From Alloascoidea africana (Eukaryota; Ascomycota; Alloascoideomycetes; Alloascoideales; Alloascoideaceae), in NCBI GenBank assembly GCA_030581615.1, contig JAKTTT010000016.1, positions 310,001 through 374,000 on the forward strand: a stretch of 64,000 bases of DNA, read 5' to 3'. The position numbers were made by a program, and so were the translations under genes. The notes below the pieces were generated by a model. The model was not told the origin of the DNA and searched no databases. It was given only the letters and a program-made list of their open reading frames with translations. Position 1 is the first letter of the stretch; every line of letters begins with the position of its first letter. Below, piece after piece: positions 1 through 10,966 of the stretch.

Positions 1-483
1 GGGTATTAGTTGGTTTTATGTCAAGAGGGAAAAAATTATTCAGATAACAAGTTTGGCGGTTTACGTGCAAAGGAGCGGATAGTTTTACAGAAGAAAAGAA
101 AGAAAGAAAAAAGATTTACAACTTTTATAGATTTCCGATAGAAATTAGGGAATATGATCATGAGGTTTTTATTAATTCTATTGGAGCACATGGGAGATAT
201 ATGAAAGCCGTGACCATGAAAGAGTGCAAAAGTAAACATTCTACAAGAATGTTGGTAGAAGGACAAAAGGTAGTCATGGAGACGGGCTATTATTCTGACT
301 AAGAACGACCGTAAGCGCATTGTCTTCTCTTTTCATCAAACAACAACAAATACCCTCTTCATCCTTCAATACGGGATCTCTCCAGTGCATCACCCCCAGG
401 CCTCGCACATCAAGCGAAAAGTGCTACAGAAGCAAACGTCTATTCATACGGCTGGATTCTAGTCCACAGATACACTCTCATAT
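1..483. other. Intergenic, upstream of sorting nexin gene
   Basis: AT-rich sequence with no coding frame I would support. The last 150 bases before the ATG at 484 are the likely promoter and leader of the sorting nexin gene. Any gene further left lies outside the window. Confidence 0.5.
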
Positions 484-2624
484 ATGAATGGAACTGGTGC
501 TAGCCTTTTTGGCACTGAGGAGGCAGACCCCTGGTCTCTACCGGCTCCAAAGACATGGCATAAGGAAGACATTTCCACACTGATACATCCGTCCGATGCC
601 CCACGAAGTTACGATGCCAGCTTTGAGGCTTCTTCTCTTGCAAGCGACAAGACTACAGTGATCTCAGCTCAAGCTTTTCTTGCCAAGGCAGGCCTGGACC
701 AAGCGACAAGAAAAGAAATCCTTGACGTGGCGATACCTGGCTGGAATAAAGACTCTACGATTGATAAGGGCACATGGTACGTTATTTCTGCCCTTACAGC
801 CCTCTCGCAATCCGGAAGGACTGATCTAAGTCTGGATCTGATCAACAGTGTCCTCGATGGTAAGCTTCTTGTATAGACATGGTCAAAAGACACTAGTACT
901 AATCAACTTGAAGACCTACCAGAAGTGAAATTACCACAAAGCGGACAATCATCTCTATCAGATTCGATTGCCAGCAATCCATTGACCAGCTCCAACAGTC
1001 TCAACCCGAGAACAAACCCTTCAGCCCCTACAGAGTCGCCAGCCCGTGTCAATCCTTGGGGAGACAGAGCGTTGACCACATCTATGACCACAGCGATAGG
1101 CGGTCCCGGTCCAACTGAACTACCGGGTGCAACCAACAACAATGCCATTAATCAACCTAGTGGTTCTGCATGGGACAAGGAATTGAGGGATTCCTTCAAA
1201 CCCTGTTCAAGAGACACGATCAGGGTCGAGGTAATTCCCGAAAAGGAAGGACTAATATTTCGTCACGTAAACTACATTGTTGAGAGTTTAGCTGGACCCT
1301 CAGAGTCAAGCGATTCCGCCGGACCAACCAAAGTGATAAGGCGGTACAGCGATTTTGTTTGGTAGGTTCCATTTTGCTCATTATCTTCTATCCAAACACT
1401 CACATTTTGGTATCAAGGCTTCTAGAGCAGTTATTGAAACGGTATCCATTTCGACTATTACCAGATTTGCGTATGTCTATTTCCAGGATTTCTATTCTTC
1501 ACTAATATCCATACTAACGAGCTGTGATTCATTAGCACCAAAAAAGTTTTCAGGTAAGCTTCTTTACGCCTCAACTGTGTTGTTTTATTAAATGAATGCA
1601 CCTAATTTTAACAAGTAACTGGAGAAGTGGGCGGGGGCTCAGCCGATTCCTACTTCCTGGAGACAAGACGAAGGGGTCTCACGAGGTTTATCAACCAGAT
1701 AGCGAAGCACCCTGTCTTGTCGAAGGACTCTTTATTTGCTGCATTCTTAACTGTACCAACGGAACTGGCCCGCTGGAGAAGGCAATATCCAATAGATTCA
1801 CATGAAGAATTTCACGGAAAAACGATCGAGCAGAGCTTCATTGACGAATGGGACCAGGAAGACGAAGAAAATTGGAGAAATATTTCAAAATCAGTAATTA
1901 AGGCGACAGAAATGTGGACGTGAGTTTGTCTCTATTAATGCTTCAATTAACCCCAATTAGTTCACTGACTTGTGTATGAGGTAGTCGTTTATGCCTATTA
2001 ATTGAACGACTGGAGAGAAGACAGCAAGCTATAGCAGCAGATCACATGCGACTGTCCCAAACAATCAGTGGATTTCTCGAAGAGTCCTCAACGATCTATT
2101 CAATCGAGCCGAGTGATATAGGCCAGATCAATATGGGATTAGCATCAGTATCTCGTCACTTAACAACCTCACATAGCCTGCTGGAAGAGGAAGCAAAAGA
2201 TTATCATTCGATCGTGCTGGAGGACTTTAGAAAGTATACGGACTATGTGAACGCCCTCAAAAATCTTTTTGATCGGATGGTTAAACTGGGAAGGGACGAC
2301 ATTCGGTCATTGGAAGCAAGGATCCAGATGACCCACTCAAGATTAGAAAGAATAGGCTCAAAGCCTGATGTCAAAGGATCTGAGCTTGAAAAACTGAAGC
2401 AAACGATATATCAGGATAAACAAACAATTGGCATTCAGATGAACAGGCGGTGGTTCATAAAGAAATGCGTTAAGCAGGAAGTATTCTTATTCCAAGAGAC
2501 ACAGTATCAAATTGTGCGGCTGCTTCAGGAATGGAGCAGCGACCGGCTAAAGTATGCAGAGTTGGGCTCAAATAACTGGACTCAGCTGTTGAATGAAGTC
2601 GATGGTCTTCCTACTTATAGATAG
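484..2624 (+). CDS. MVP1: MVP1/SNX8-like sorting nexin (PX-BAR), 6 exons
   Basis: Predicted endosomal sorting nexin that binds phosphoinositides and tubulates membranes for retrograde cargo return to the Golgi. Exons by eye: 484-859, 923-1361, 1418-1470, 1536-1553, 1625-1919, 1985-2624, giving about 606 residues (S. cerevisiae Mvp1 is about 511). The N-terminus carries Mvp1-like DPW text (EEADPWSLPAP) followed by a helical segment. A PX domain spans about residues 220-345, with the RRYSDFVW phosphoinositide-binding motif near 266, and continues through LLEQLLKRYPFRLLPDLPP and FLETRRRGLTRFI. A helical BAR-like region fills about 395-600. One exon is only 18 nt. Its downstream intron has two in-frame acceptors (after 1615 or 1624), a three-residue ambiguity. 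Branch sites read TACTAAT or TACTAAC. Family call is strong; exact exon edges are inferred. Confidence 0.88.
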
Positions 2625-2799
2625 AGTAAGAATTCCCATTATTAACTTATCTCCTCTTAATCAAAAAACAGTTGCAGAACTTTAGGCCGCCAGCATGTCT
2701 GTATGTTGCCATGACAACGATACATCCAAACACTCTCGCAACATCCAGAAGATGGTAAACAAGTCATTTCAGATCTTCCAATAGATACCCAGCGAGAAA

Positions 2800-5700
2800 A
2801 TGGAGCAGTTTAATCTGAGTGAAAGCCTTACCGAGTTCCAATCGCAGAAGCTAAATCCTTCTATTGACTTGGCCGAAGTCGAGTCATATCTACAAGAAGC
2901 AACAGATGCTCTTGCGCTAAGCGCGGAGGGTATAACGCGTAATGATATATTTCAATGTCTGGTTGATCTCTGTTTGTAAGTAGTGTTTGAGTTTGTTATA
3001 GATATGAACAAACAGTCTAATTCTACTGGATTGCAAGGCAATATTGCGATTTGTCGAACGACTTCAAAAATCAGCTTGTGTATCTCATTACAAGTAGTAT
3101 GCGAAACCTTGCCGACTCTCTTCTTTCGCTTATTGATTCTGGAGACACGGTTCCAGTAGCAGATTTTAAACAATACCTGGAATTGTATGCTTTTCTTTGC
3201 CACATTCTGCTAATGAGTCTTTCCACTGAAGACGTTTCACACGGTCACCAGCATGCCTCAGGCAAACCAGGAAAGTCAAGAAACAAGGGTAAAGAACAGT
3301 TTAGCAGAAATTGCAGCCATATTGAACTTATAATGGACACAGCTGCCTCAGTATTCAAACTACCGCTCTCTAAATTCTTTGTTACAACTCCAGAAAGAGA
3401 TCTTTTTGTTGGTTTATTCACTAGACCTTCATACATATTGATGGAAAATGAAAGTAGAATCAAAGTCACCACTGTACGAATGCACCTGTTCAAAGTTCTT
3501 TGCATGGCTGTGAAATATCACGGACATTGCCCTGATGCTCAAATTTCTATAATGCAAAACTTGACTTATTTTGTACATTTGACCGGGGTAACGGCCGAGT
3601 TTCTACAGATTCTAAGTGAACATTATGGTCACACTCAGCTGACAGAGGAATTGCTACAAGAGGTTTCCAGTAAGACCTTCAATAGTAATGATAATAATGG
3701 ACCCAAGTCTATTGCTGCGTTTATAACAAAGCTATCAGAGCTAGCTCCACGACTGGTCATGAAGCAGATGACTTTGCTCGTTAAATTACTCGACAATAAT
3801 GCCCATAACTTACGATCAGCAATCATGGAAGCATGTGGGAATATTATTATAGAACTGAGCAGCAGCGAGGAAGAACTAGAACTTCACAAAAGTCAGGTTG
3901 ATGCTTTCTTAGATTTGATTGAGGAGAGATTTTTGGACGTAAACCCTTATGTCAGAACCAAGGCAGTACAAACACTCACCAGATTATGCAATTTAGATGT
4001 CAAATTTACAAAGCGAAGGCAGAGGATGGCAGAACTGGCTGTAAAATCTTTGGATGATCGATCCAGTTTGGTTAGAAGGAACAGCATAAAGTTACTATCA
4101 AAAATGGTCCTAACACATCCATTCGGCTTGCTACATGGCAATCAACTGAAGAAAAACGCTTGGGAAAAGAGATTAGAAGGTGTTGAAAAGGAGCTGGAAG
4201 CTCTTTCACCTAGCATGCCTATCATTCATGAAGAAGACGAAGACGATAATGATGACGACAGGGAGGAAGAGGAAGAAGAAGAAGAAGAAGAAGAAGAATC
4301 TGAAGCTCAAGACAACAATGGATCAGATGAAGAGCAAAAGCAACAAGATCAGGTTCCTTCTGAGGACAGCGAGGAAGTTATCAAACTGAAGCTGACTAGG
4401 AGATATTATGTCGAAGCTATCAAATTCATCAAAACTGTCATGCATGGGATAAGCATCGCATCTGGGTTACTAAATGCCAAGAACAAAAGCGAGGTGCTCG
4501 AGACTATGGATCTGTTTGTTCTTGCGGATGCCTATGCCATCGAGAATGCAGAGTTGGGCATACGCAAAATGCTCCATCTTGTATGGATGAATGGCACAAA
4601 CGATGAGGGCACAGGAGTGGCAAACCATCTTGTGGAGTGTTACCAATCTCTTTACCTTAGTGCACCAGATGATGCCACCGAGCTTGAAGCTGCGGGCTAT
4701 ATTGCAAAGAATTTGATTTCTCTGACATATGGGTCTACAATTGCAGAGCTTACCTCCCTGGAGAGTTTGTTATGTATGATGAGAAAAGCAGACCTGATAA
4801 AAGAAAGCGTTGTTCGAGTTCTTTGGCAAATCTATAGCTTCCATCAGAATGATTTTTCAAAGTCTCAGAGAAGAGGAGCCATAATAATCCTGGGAATGCT
4901 TGCCTCAGCAGACAATGAAATTGCTGTTAAAGGCTTAGACGCACTTTTATCTATTGGACTTGGCTCTAGAGGAAGGAAGGATTTGCAATTAGCACGCTAC
5001 TCGTGTATTGCTTTGCAAAGAGTGGTTCCCAAGAAAGGGGGAGAAAAGGGAAAACCTATCAGCAAAGGAAATCTTATGAGCCGAGATAATGAAACAATTG
5101 TCCAATTAGGAGCCATTCTTGAGAATTACTGCGATGATCCCGAATGGTATGGGGCTGCTGAGCAAGCCATTAATGCAATTTATGCTATATGTGCAACTCC
5201 TGAAGAGGCTTGCACAGACATTATCAAGAATAAGACTATTTCAGTGTTTTCAGAAGATCGGGAGGGAGAAGATGCAATGATTTCGTTAGCCCAGCTTTTG
5301 TTTGTTGTTGGTCATGTTGCAATCAAGACCGTGGTGAACTTGGAAGCAAGGGAAGCAGAATTCAAGAGGAGAAAAATCCAAGTGGAATTAGAAAAGAACA
5401 AGGGCAATCAGAAGCCAGACGAAGGAAACAACGAATTAGAGATGATTGGCGGTACATCAGAGGATGATTTTAGTGATGCCGTTGTCTACATCAAAGAGAA
5501 AGAGATCTTGTATGGCGAGACTTCACTGTTGACAAGATTTGGCCCAGTGGCTCTTGAAATTTGTATCAACAACAACCGGTACGACAACGATTTTGTTCAA
5601 AAATGTGCTGTTCTCTGTATTGCCAAATTTATGTGCGTTTCCTCCAGGTTTTGCGAGGAGAATCTACCTGTTTTAATTACAATCATGGAACGAAGTCCTG

Positions 5701-6260
5701 ATGAGATCATTAGGAGTAATGCTGCCATAGGACTTGGAGATATTGCTGTATGTTTCAACAATCTGGTGGATGAAAATACGGAGTTTATCTATCGCAGACT
5801 ACACGATGAGAGCATTACTGTTCAGAGGACAGCGCTTATGATTGTTACCTTTTTAATTTTGGCCGGACAGGTAAAGGTGAAGGGACAACTGTCACATATG
5901 GCTAAATGTTTGGAGCATGAGGATCAAAAGATTGCGGATATGTGTCGCTTGTTCTTTACGGAGTTGGCCACAAAAGATAACGCTATCTACAACAGTTTTA
6001 TCGACATTTTCAGTGGTCTATCCAGTGATGAGACGCTATCCAAAGATTCGATGAAGCGTATTATTCGATTCTTGTTGAGCTTCATTGAAAAGGAAAGAAA
6101 TCAGAAGCAACTCTCTGAGAAATTACTTCACCGTTTGGGCAGATGCGAGACGGAAAGCCAATGGAACGATGTTGCCTTTGTCTTAAACACATTGCCGTAT
6201 AAAAATGAGGCTATAACGGTAGTGCTAAACGAAGGTTTCAAGATGGTGTCAGGACGGTGA
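2800..6260 (+). CDS. YCS4: Condensin complex subunit 1 (CND1/YCS4), 2 exons
   Basis: Non-SMC HEAT-repeat subunit of condensin, which compacts mitotic chromosomes and organises rDNA. Exon 1 is 2800-2975 (starts MEQFNLSES) and exon 2 is 3038-6260, joining in frame through Leu-Gln-Tyr-Cys; the protein is about 1132 residues, close to yeast Ycs4 (about 1176). An N-terminal Cnd1-type segment holds SELAPRLVMKQMTLL and NLRSAIMEACGNI. A long acidic run of Asp/Glu lies near residues 460-500. The C-terminal Cnd1 domain includes MERSPDEIIRSNAAIGLGD and YRRLHDESITVQRTALM, the most diagnostic part. It follows the sorting nexin gene by about 175 bp in the same direction. An ATG at 2695 is followed quickly by a stop and was not chosen. 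Confidence 0.93.
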
Positions 6261-7334
6261 ATCAATTAGATCTTTATGGTTTTTTGCGTTCTTTTTAACT
6301 TGGAGAAATGTTGACTTATGTAGAATGGATAATTTTTATGAGTTCTATTTGGTTTATCTTGTAATAGAAATAATTTAAGCTTCGTACGTGGAGCTTGAAG
6401 ATTGTTTTAGCAAGGTGAAAAGTTCACAAGCCTTTCAAAATGGATGGAAATGACAATACCGTTAGGATCCAAAAACGAGAGGCATTATATGTCATGAAAT
6501 GGTTAAGCTTACGCATGCCAACTTCCCTCCGTAAGCATAACTTGGGGTGTCAAACTAGCCAACGCGCAATTAACGTTTAGCAGGTTTTGTAAAGGCATCG
6601 AAGGATGTAATATAAGAGACACAGTACAGCTTTCGGAGTTTGAATTTGGTTGTACTTATACATGGGGAGAAGCCAAAACAATAGTTAGAAAACGGCGCAT
6701 GCTAAACTTTCCCACTTTTCCCTATTATCCACTTATCTGAGCATAGACTCACAGATGCCTAATAAGCTGCCACTGTAATTATCCACAGGTCAACAGTGTA
6801 ATGATCATATAGAGTTGAACTCTTGCAGACAGATGTCAACAGATATGTTGCCAAGTTGGGAACAATTGATATGAGATTTCGTGCTCTCGCCTAGAAAATA
6901 CACAAACTCCCGAAAGAAAAAAAATTAGGAAAACAGATACAAGAGAAACAAGATCAAATATCGAAATCAACAATAGCAAACAGCATCCTATTGCGATCCT
7001 CAAATTGACTTTTCCTATATCCCGGTGCCCTGGCGCTGCATACATCTTTCTCTCCAAAGCACATGATCTAATCATTATTCATATGTGACCTGACTAAGCC
7101 GTGTAATTTCGTTAGTCAGCATGACTTTTTTTCTCTCTACAAAGCGAGACATAACGGGCTCAAGCTTAACTTTGCCGGTTTCTAATTTGCAATTTCTAGT
7201 TTCTTTCTGTTCGCACCTCTGGATAATCTAATCGGAAGTGGCAAGAAGAGCTGATTGAAAGCCAATCTCGGTTTATATAAAAAGCACATTTTTCGCTCTT
7301 GCTCCTTCGAGTTCTTTTATACTCGCTTTTTTTC
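6261..7334. other. Intergenic between YCS4 and RIB3
   Basis: About 1.07 kb without a credible coding frame or tRNA-like fold. It holds the YCS4 3' region and the RIB3 promoter. A TATA-like TATATAAAAAG at about 7272-7282 lies roughly 55 bp before the RIB3 ATG. Confidence 0.45.
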
Positions 7335-8236
7335 ATGACCGACTTCTCCACACAGAGCTCTGCTATAGGCAACGGTGCCAGCGACAGCTTGCCCATCCAG
7401 AAGTTTACTGGTATTCCTGAGATTTTGGAAGCCTACAGTAAGTGGTATTTTTTTGATCTGAGGATCTATACAGATGAATAAGAACTTGAATCAGCCGAAA
7501 GACAATTTCTATGCTGAGTCATCGAGTTGAAAAGTTAACATGAAGCTAGAAAATGGGGAGTTTATAATCGTCCTGGATGACGAAAGCCGAGAAAATGAAG
7601 GCGACCTTATCATTGCTGCTGAGCATATAACAACCGAGAAGATGGCGTTTCTCGTAAGGTGGAGCAGGTGAGTTTCCCCATATCATATTATTGAACAGCA
7701 AAATCAAAGGAGTAATGAACGGATCATCAAGTACAAACTTTCTAACTATATCAAACAGCGGCTACGTGTGTGTCCCACTTTCCACTGAACGGGCCGACAA
7801 GCTGGAGTTGCCCATGATGCTTGAGACTCAGACCGACCGTCACGGAACTGCCTACACCATAACGGTAGACTACTCCGAAGGTACCACGACGGGGATTTCG
7901 GCACATGATAGAGCTCTCACCGCACAAAAGCTCGCTGATCCGAGCAGCAAGCCGGGCGATTTTCTACGCCCTGGGCACATTCTACCTCTAAGGGCTGTTA
8001 AAGGTGGTGTGATTTCTCGAGGTGGACATACAGAGGCCAGTGTAGATTTGTGCAAGCTTGCGGGACTAGAGCCCGCGGCCGTCATCTGTGAGCTTGTCCG
8101 GGAAGAAGATGGATTAATGGCTAGGCGGGACGACTGCTTTGAGTTTGCTGCTAAATGGGGCCTCAAGGTGACCACGATTGAAATGCTCGTGGAGTACATC
8201 AAACAGGCTAAAATCAATGCAAATGGAACTGCCTAG
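7335..8236 (+). CDS. RIB3: 3,4-dihydroxy-2-butanone 4-phosphate synthase, 3 exons
   Basis: Converts ribulose 5-phosphate into 3,4-dihydroxy-2-butanone 4-phosphate and formate, the four-carbon precursor of riboflavin. Exons 7335-7437, 7550-7667 and 7759-8236 give 232 residues (family about 205-220). The family signature [11 protein letters not shown] at residues 44-54 supplies the acidic metal and substrate ligands. The start of exon 3 restores the conserved Ser-Ser-Gly-x-(I/V)-Cys-Val-Pro-Leu. [12 protein letters not shown] and HTEASVDL complete the active site, and phases close only with this splicing. It is a stand-alone synthase with no GTP cyclohydrolase II fusion, as expected for ascomycetes. 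It converges on the TrpRS gene, 185 bp away. The short N-terminal extension of about 24 residues shows no clear targeting signal. Confidence 0.95.
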
Positions 8237-8421
8237 GACGATGAAAAAGAATAGACTGTTGAAGCAAATGCAAAAGACATATAAAATATAAAATGCAAAA
8301 GCCAGAAGACGATTGAAACTAAATTGAAACGGTGGATGACAGTTAGAAATGCCCTCTTTCTTCTAGTAGATAATATAAATAGTTATATCTGTCCTTTAGT
8401 TATCTAAAGCATAACACTTGA

Positions 8422-9744
8422 TCACGAAGATTTGGACTTTACATTACTCTCCGGCTTAATGGGAACGCGTCTGGGTGTCGTCCCCCATTCAAACTTTCGG
8501 TTGGTGTTCATATACTGTTTCACGTCCTCATTGGTAAGTTTTGCCCTAGAGGCCTGGAACTCACTAACAAACTCCTGAAGAACAGAAGCGCACTTTTGTT
8601 TCAGCTCTCCAGTTAGCATCTCCCCAGACTTGTAGCTGTCGTAAATTTGCTTCAATTCGTCATCGTCCTCAAGGAAAAAGGCAAGGTATTCATATGATAC
8701 GTCGACATCTGGGTTTCCTCCAAATTGCCTATGCTCCTCTACAGTGGTACGGCCACCAGAAAAGGCATATTTATTGATCTTCTTTTTAATCTGTTTTGCT
8801 GTATCTGTCATGTAAATCGCTGTAGTGTCATCTGAAGCGCTCATTTTCGTAGTCGCACCTTGGAGAGCTGGGAAGAACTTTGCGTGGATCAAGCACGGCT
8901 TTGGGTACTTTAACTTCTGTGCAACGTCTCTACTAAGTCTGAAGTATGGATCTTGATCGATAGCGCAGGGGATCAAACAGGGAACATTTGCACCTTTCTT
9001 GCCTTCTCCAAAAATAAACGGGAATGAGCTTGAGAAGCCAGTAGCAATCTGGATCGAGGCAAAGTGAAATTTGCCGATACAGTCACTGTCTTGCATTCCA
9101 AAGATAGCCTTTGCCGTAGAAGCTGTAATTTGTCTCGAGGTTCGGACGACATTCGCGTAAAACTCACCGCCCATAAACTGCAAATCAGAAAATATAAAGG
9201 TCTTTTTAAGATCAAAGCCGCACGCTATGATATCTTTAGCATTCTCCATTGTGAACTTTCGCACATCCTCAATTGTCAGCTTTGGCTTGAACAAAAACTT
9301 TTCATCGTCGGTCAGCTCGATAATAAGAGGGACATCAAAAACATCCTGTAGCCATTTGGTGAAGACAAAAGGAGCCATATGACCGAGATGCATACTATCA
9401 GAAGACGGTCCTCTTCCGGTGTAAAGGAAGAATGGTTTACCTTGTTCATACCGATTGAGGATCAAATTAAGGTCGCGCTCCGAGAAAAACACACCACGGC
9501 GGAGGAACCGATGGGGACGATGCCCAGTAACGGCCTCAAATCTCTCGAGCGTCTCGTTCGTTATTTTGCGGGTCCCAAATTGAACTATTAGTTTATCATA
9601 ATCAATCTCTTGGGCCTTCCCTTCTGCGTCTGTTGCTCCCTGAACCTCCCAAGGAGTCACTGTCTGCTCTGTCACTCCAGCAGCATTCTGAGAGTCGTTC
9701 TCGACAGATAAGTTTTGCAGATCTCCTGTAATTTTGTCGGTCAT
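8422..9744 (-). CDS. WRS1: Cytosolic tryptophanyl-tRNA synthetase
   Basis: Class I synthetase charging tRNA-Trp in the cytosol. Intronless, 440 residues (yeast Wrs1 432). The HIGH-equivalent HLGH lies at residues 119-122 after [15 protein letters not shown], and the KMSKS loop reads KMSAS at 300-304. [15 protein letters not shown] and [21 protein letters not shown] are characteristic of the eukaryotic/archaeal type, not the bacterial/mitochondrial one. There is no WHEP domain; the first 45 residues are a nonconserved polar extension. A TGAGTCA site lies 36 bp upstream of the ATG (see separate entry). It is divergent from the PDK1-like kinase gene across about 1.2 kb. Confidence 0.96.
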   Translation of the reverse strand: MTDKITGDLQNLSVENDSQNAAGVTEQTVTPWEVQGATDAEGKAQEIDYDKLIVQFGTRKITNETLERFEAVTGHRPHRFLRRGVFFSERDLNLILNRYEQGKPFFLYTGRGPSSDSMHLGHMAPFVFTKWLQDVFDVPLIIELTDDEKFLFKPKLTIEDVRKFTMENAKDIIACGFDLKKTFIFSDLQFMGGEFYANVVRTSRQITASTAKAIFGMQDSDCIGKFHFASIQIATGFSSSFPFIFGEGKKGANVPCLIPCAIDQDPYFRLSRDVAQKLKYPKPCLIHAKFFPALQGATTKMSASDDTTAIYMTDTAKQIKKKINKYAFSGGRTTVEEHRQFGGNPDVDVSYEYLAFFLEDDDELKQIYDSYKSGEMLTGELKQKCASVLQEFVSEFQASRAKLTNEDVKQYMNTNRKFEWGTTPRRVPIKPESNVKSKSS

Positions 9745-10966
9745 TGGTTTGTGAGAACAGAAGAGTGTGAAAAAGTTGGTGAGTCAGGAATCTGGCGTAG
9801 ATTTCAGTCTCACATGTACACATTTGCGTAGATATGGAAACAGAAGTTCACCAGCTCCGGGCGAACTTGGTTGACCATCAAACACTTTTCTACATGTGAA
9901 CTCTTCAAATTACTATGGATCTTTTTTATCAATTATTGATCATTTACGATTGTTTGGCTTTAACAATTTATGGTCACAGCTATCGCTTACCGTTGGATTC
10001 TATACAAGATAGACCGAGACCAACTCTTATCTTAAAGTTCATAGACTTGATAGGGGAACTTAATTGCATTTATTCCATGCTTTTGACAAATTCCACGTCC
10101 TTTAAATATCTATTTATATCCGATACATACCAATTATGACTTTCCAGTCTCATGGGTCTTGGATGCTTCAAAATACTTCTTGAGCTACACTAATCCAGGC
10201 TAAACATTCATTGGCATTTCTCTCGGTATATTCAACCATTATCCTATAGAAATATTCCTTCCAGCAAAAGAGGTCGCTTAAACTTGCGGTAGGTTCGCTT
10301 TTGTTGGATCATTTGAGAAGCCCAAACTGTTTGTTGTTATGGATTCCTGGTTTGGAAAAACAGAAGAACGTAGTTTTATCTGACTAGAGCTTTTTCAAAT
10401 CCCCTTGGATAAAGAAGGTGCAGTTGTAGTAGTAGTAGAAAAACGGGTAAAGCGATGACTAGAAGGCTACTGTTTATATGTTAATCCTGCATTTTCAAAT
10501 TGTCTTCAAGATCACAAAAAAAATACAAAAATTGACGAATTAATTAGTCAACATTCATATGTGTGTTTGAGGTTCACCAAAGATATTCTAATTTGAGTAT
10601 ATGAAAGCTTATTCTAAATCAATATTTGCCAGTAAACCTGTGAGTTTCAATTTTCTGATAAGAAACTATCATTTCCCCAGAGGAAATATAAGTATATGCT
10701 CAAAAATCAAAATTCACTTCTCTGCCTCTTTTAAACCCCAGTAACATTCTAATTACTCCATTTTGTATTAGCCAGCAAAAACCAAAGTCGTGGCATGCTC
10801 AGAAATGAACAAAAACCTTGACATCATTTTGCAGAACTGCTGCGGCTTGGAGCAACTGCCCTCCGGGTAATAGAAACCTCTTCTATCACTACCACATCAG
10901 AAACTAGCAACAAACAACAGCAATAGCCAGCAATCAGAAGCACTACACGACCATCACCTTTTGAGA
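9745..10966. other. Divergent intergenic region WRS1 / PDK1-like
   Basis: About 1.2 kb between divergent genes with no convincing coding frame. It contains a Gcn4-type site close to WRS1, then AT-rich sequence up to the kinase leader. Confidence 0.45.
9780..9786. promoter_or_regulatory. Gcn4/AP-1-type site TGAGTCA upstream of WRS1
   Basis: TGAGTCA is a perfect match to the Gcn4/CPC1 consensus TGASTCA. It sits about 36 bp upstream of the WRS1 start codon. Several fungal aminoacyl-tRNA synthetase genes are under general amino-acid control, so a role is plausible, but a 7-mer alone is weak evidence. Confidence 0.45.

Noticed and set aside
36-320. 94-codon minus-strand frame at the left edge
   Set aside because: No recognisable motif, composition of AT-rich intergenic DNA.
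4180-4389. Lys-rich frame inside YCS4
   Set aside because: Out-of-frame reading of the acidic GAA-rich coding stretch of YCS4.
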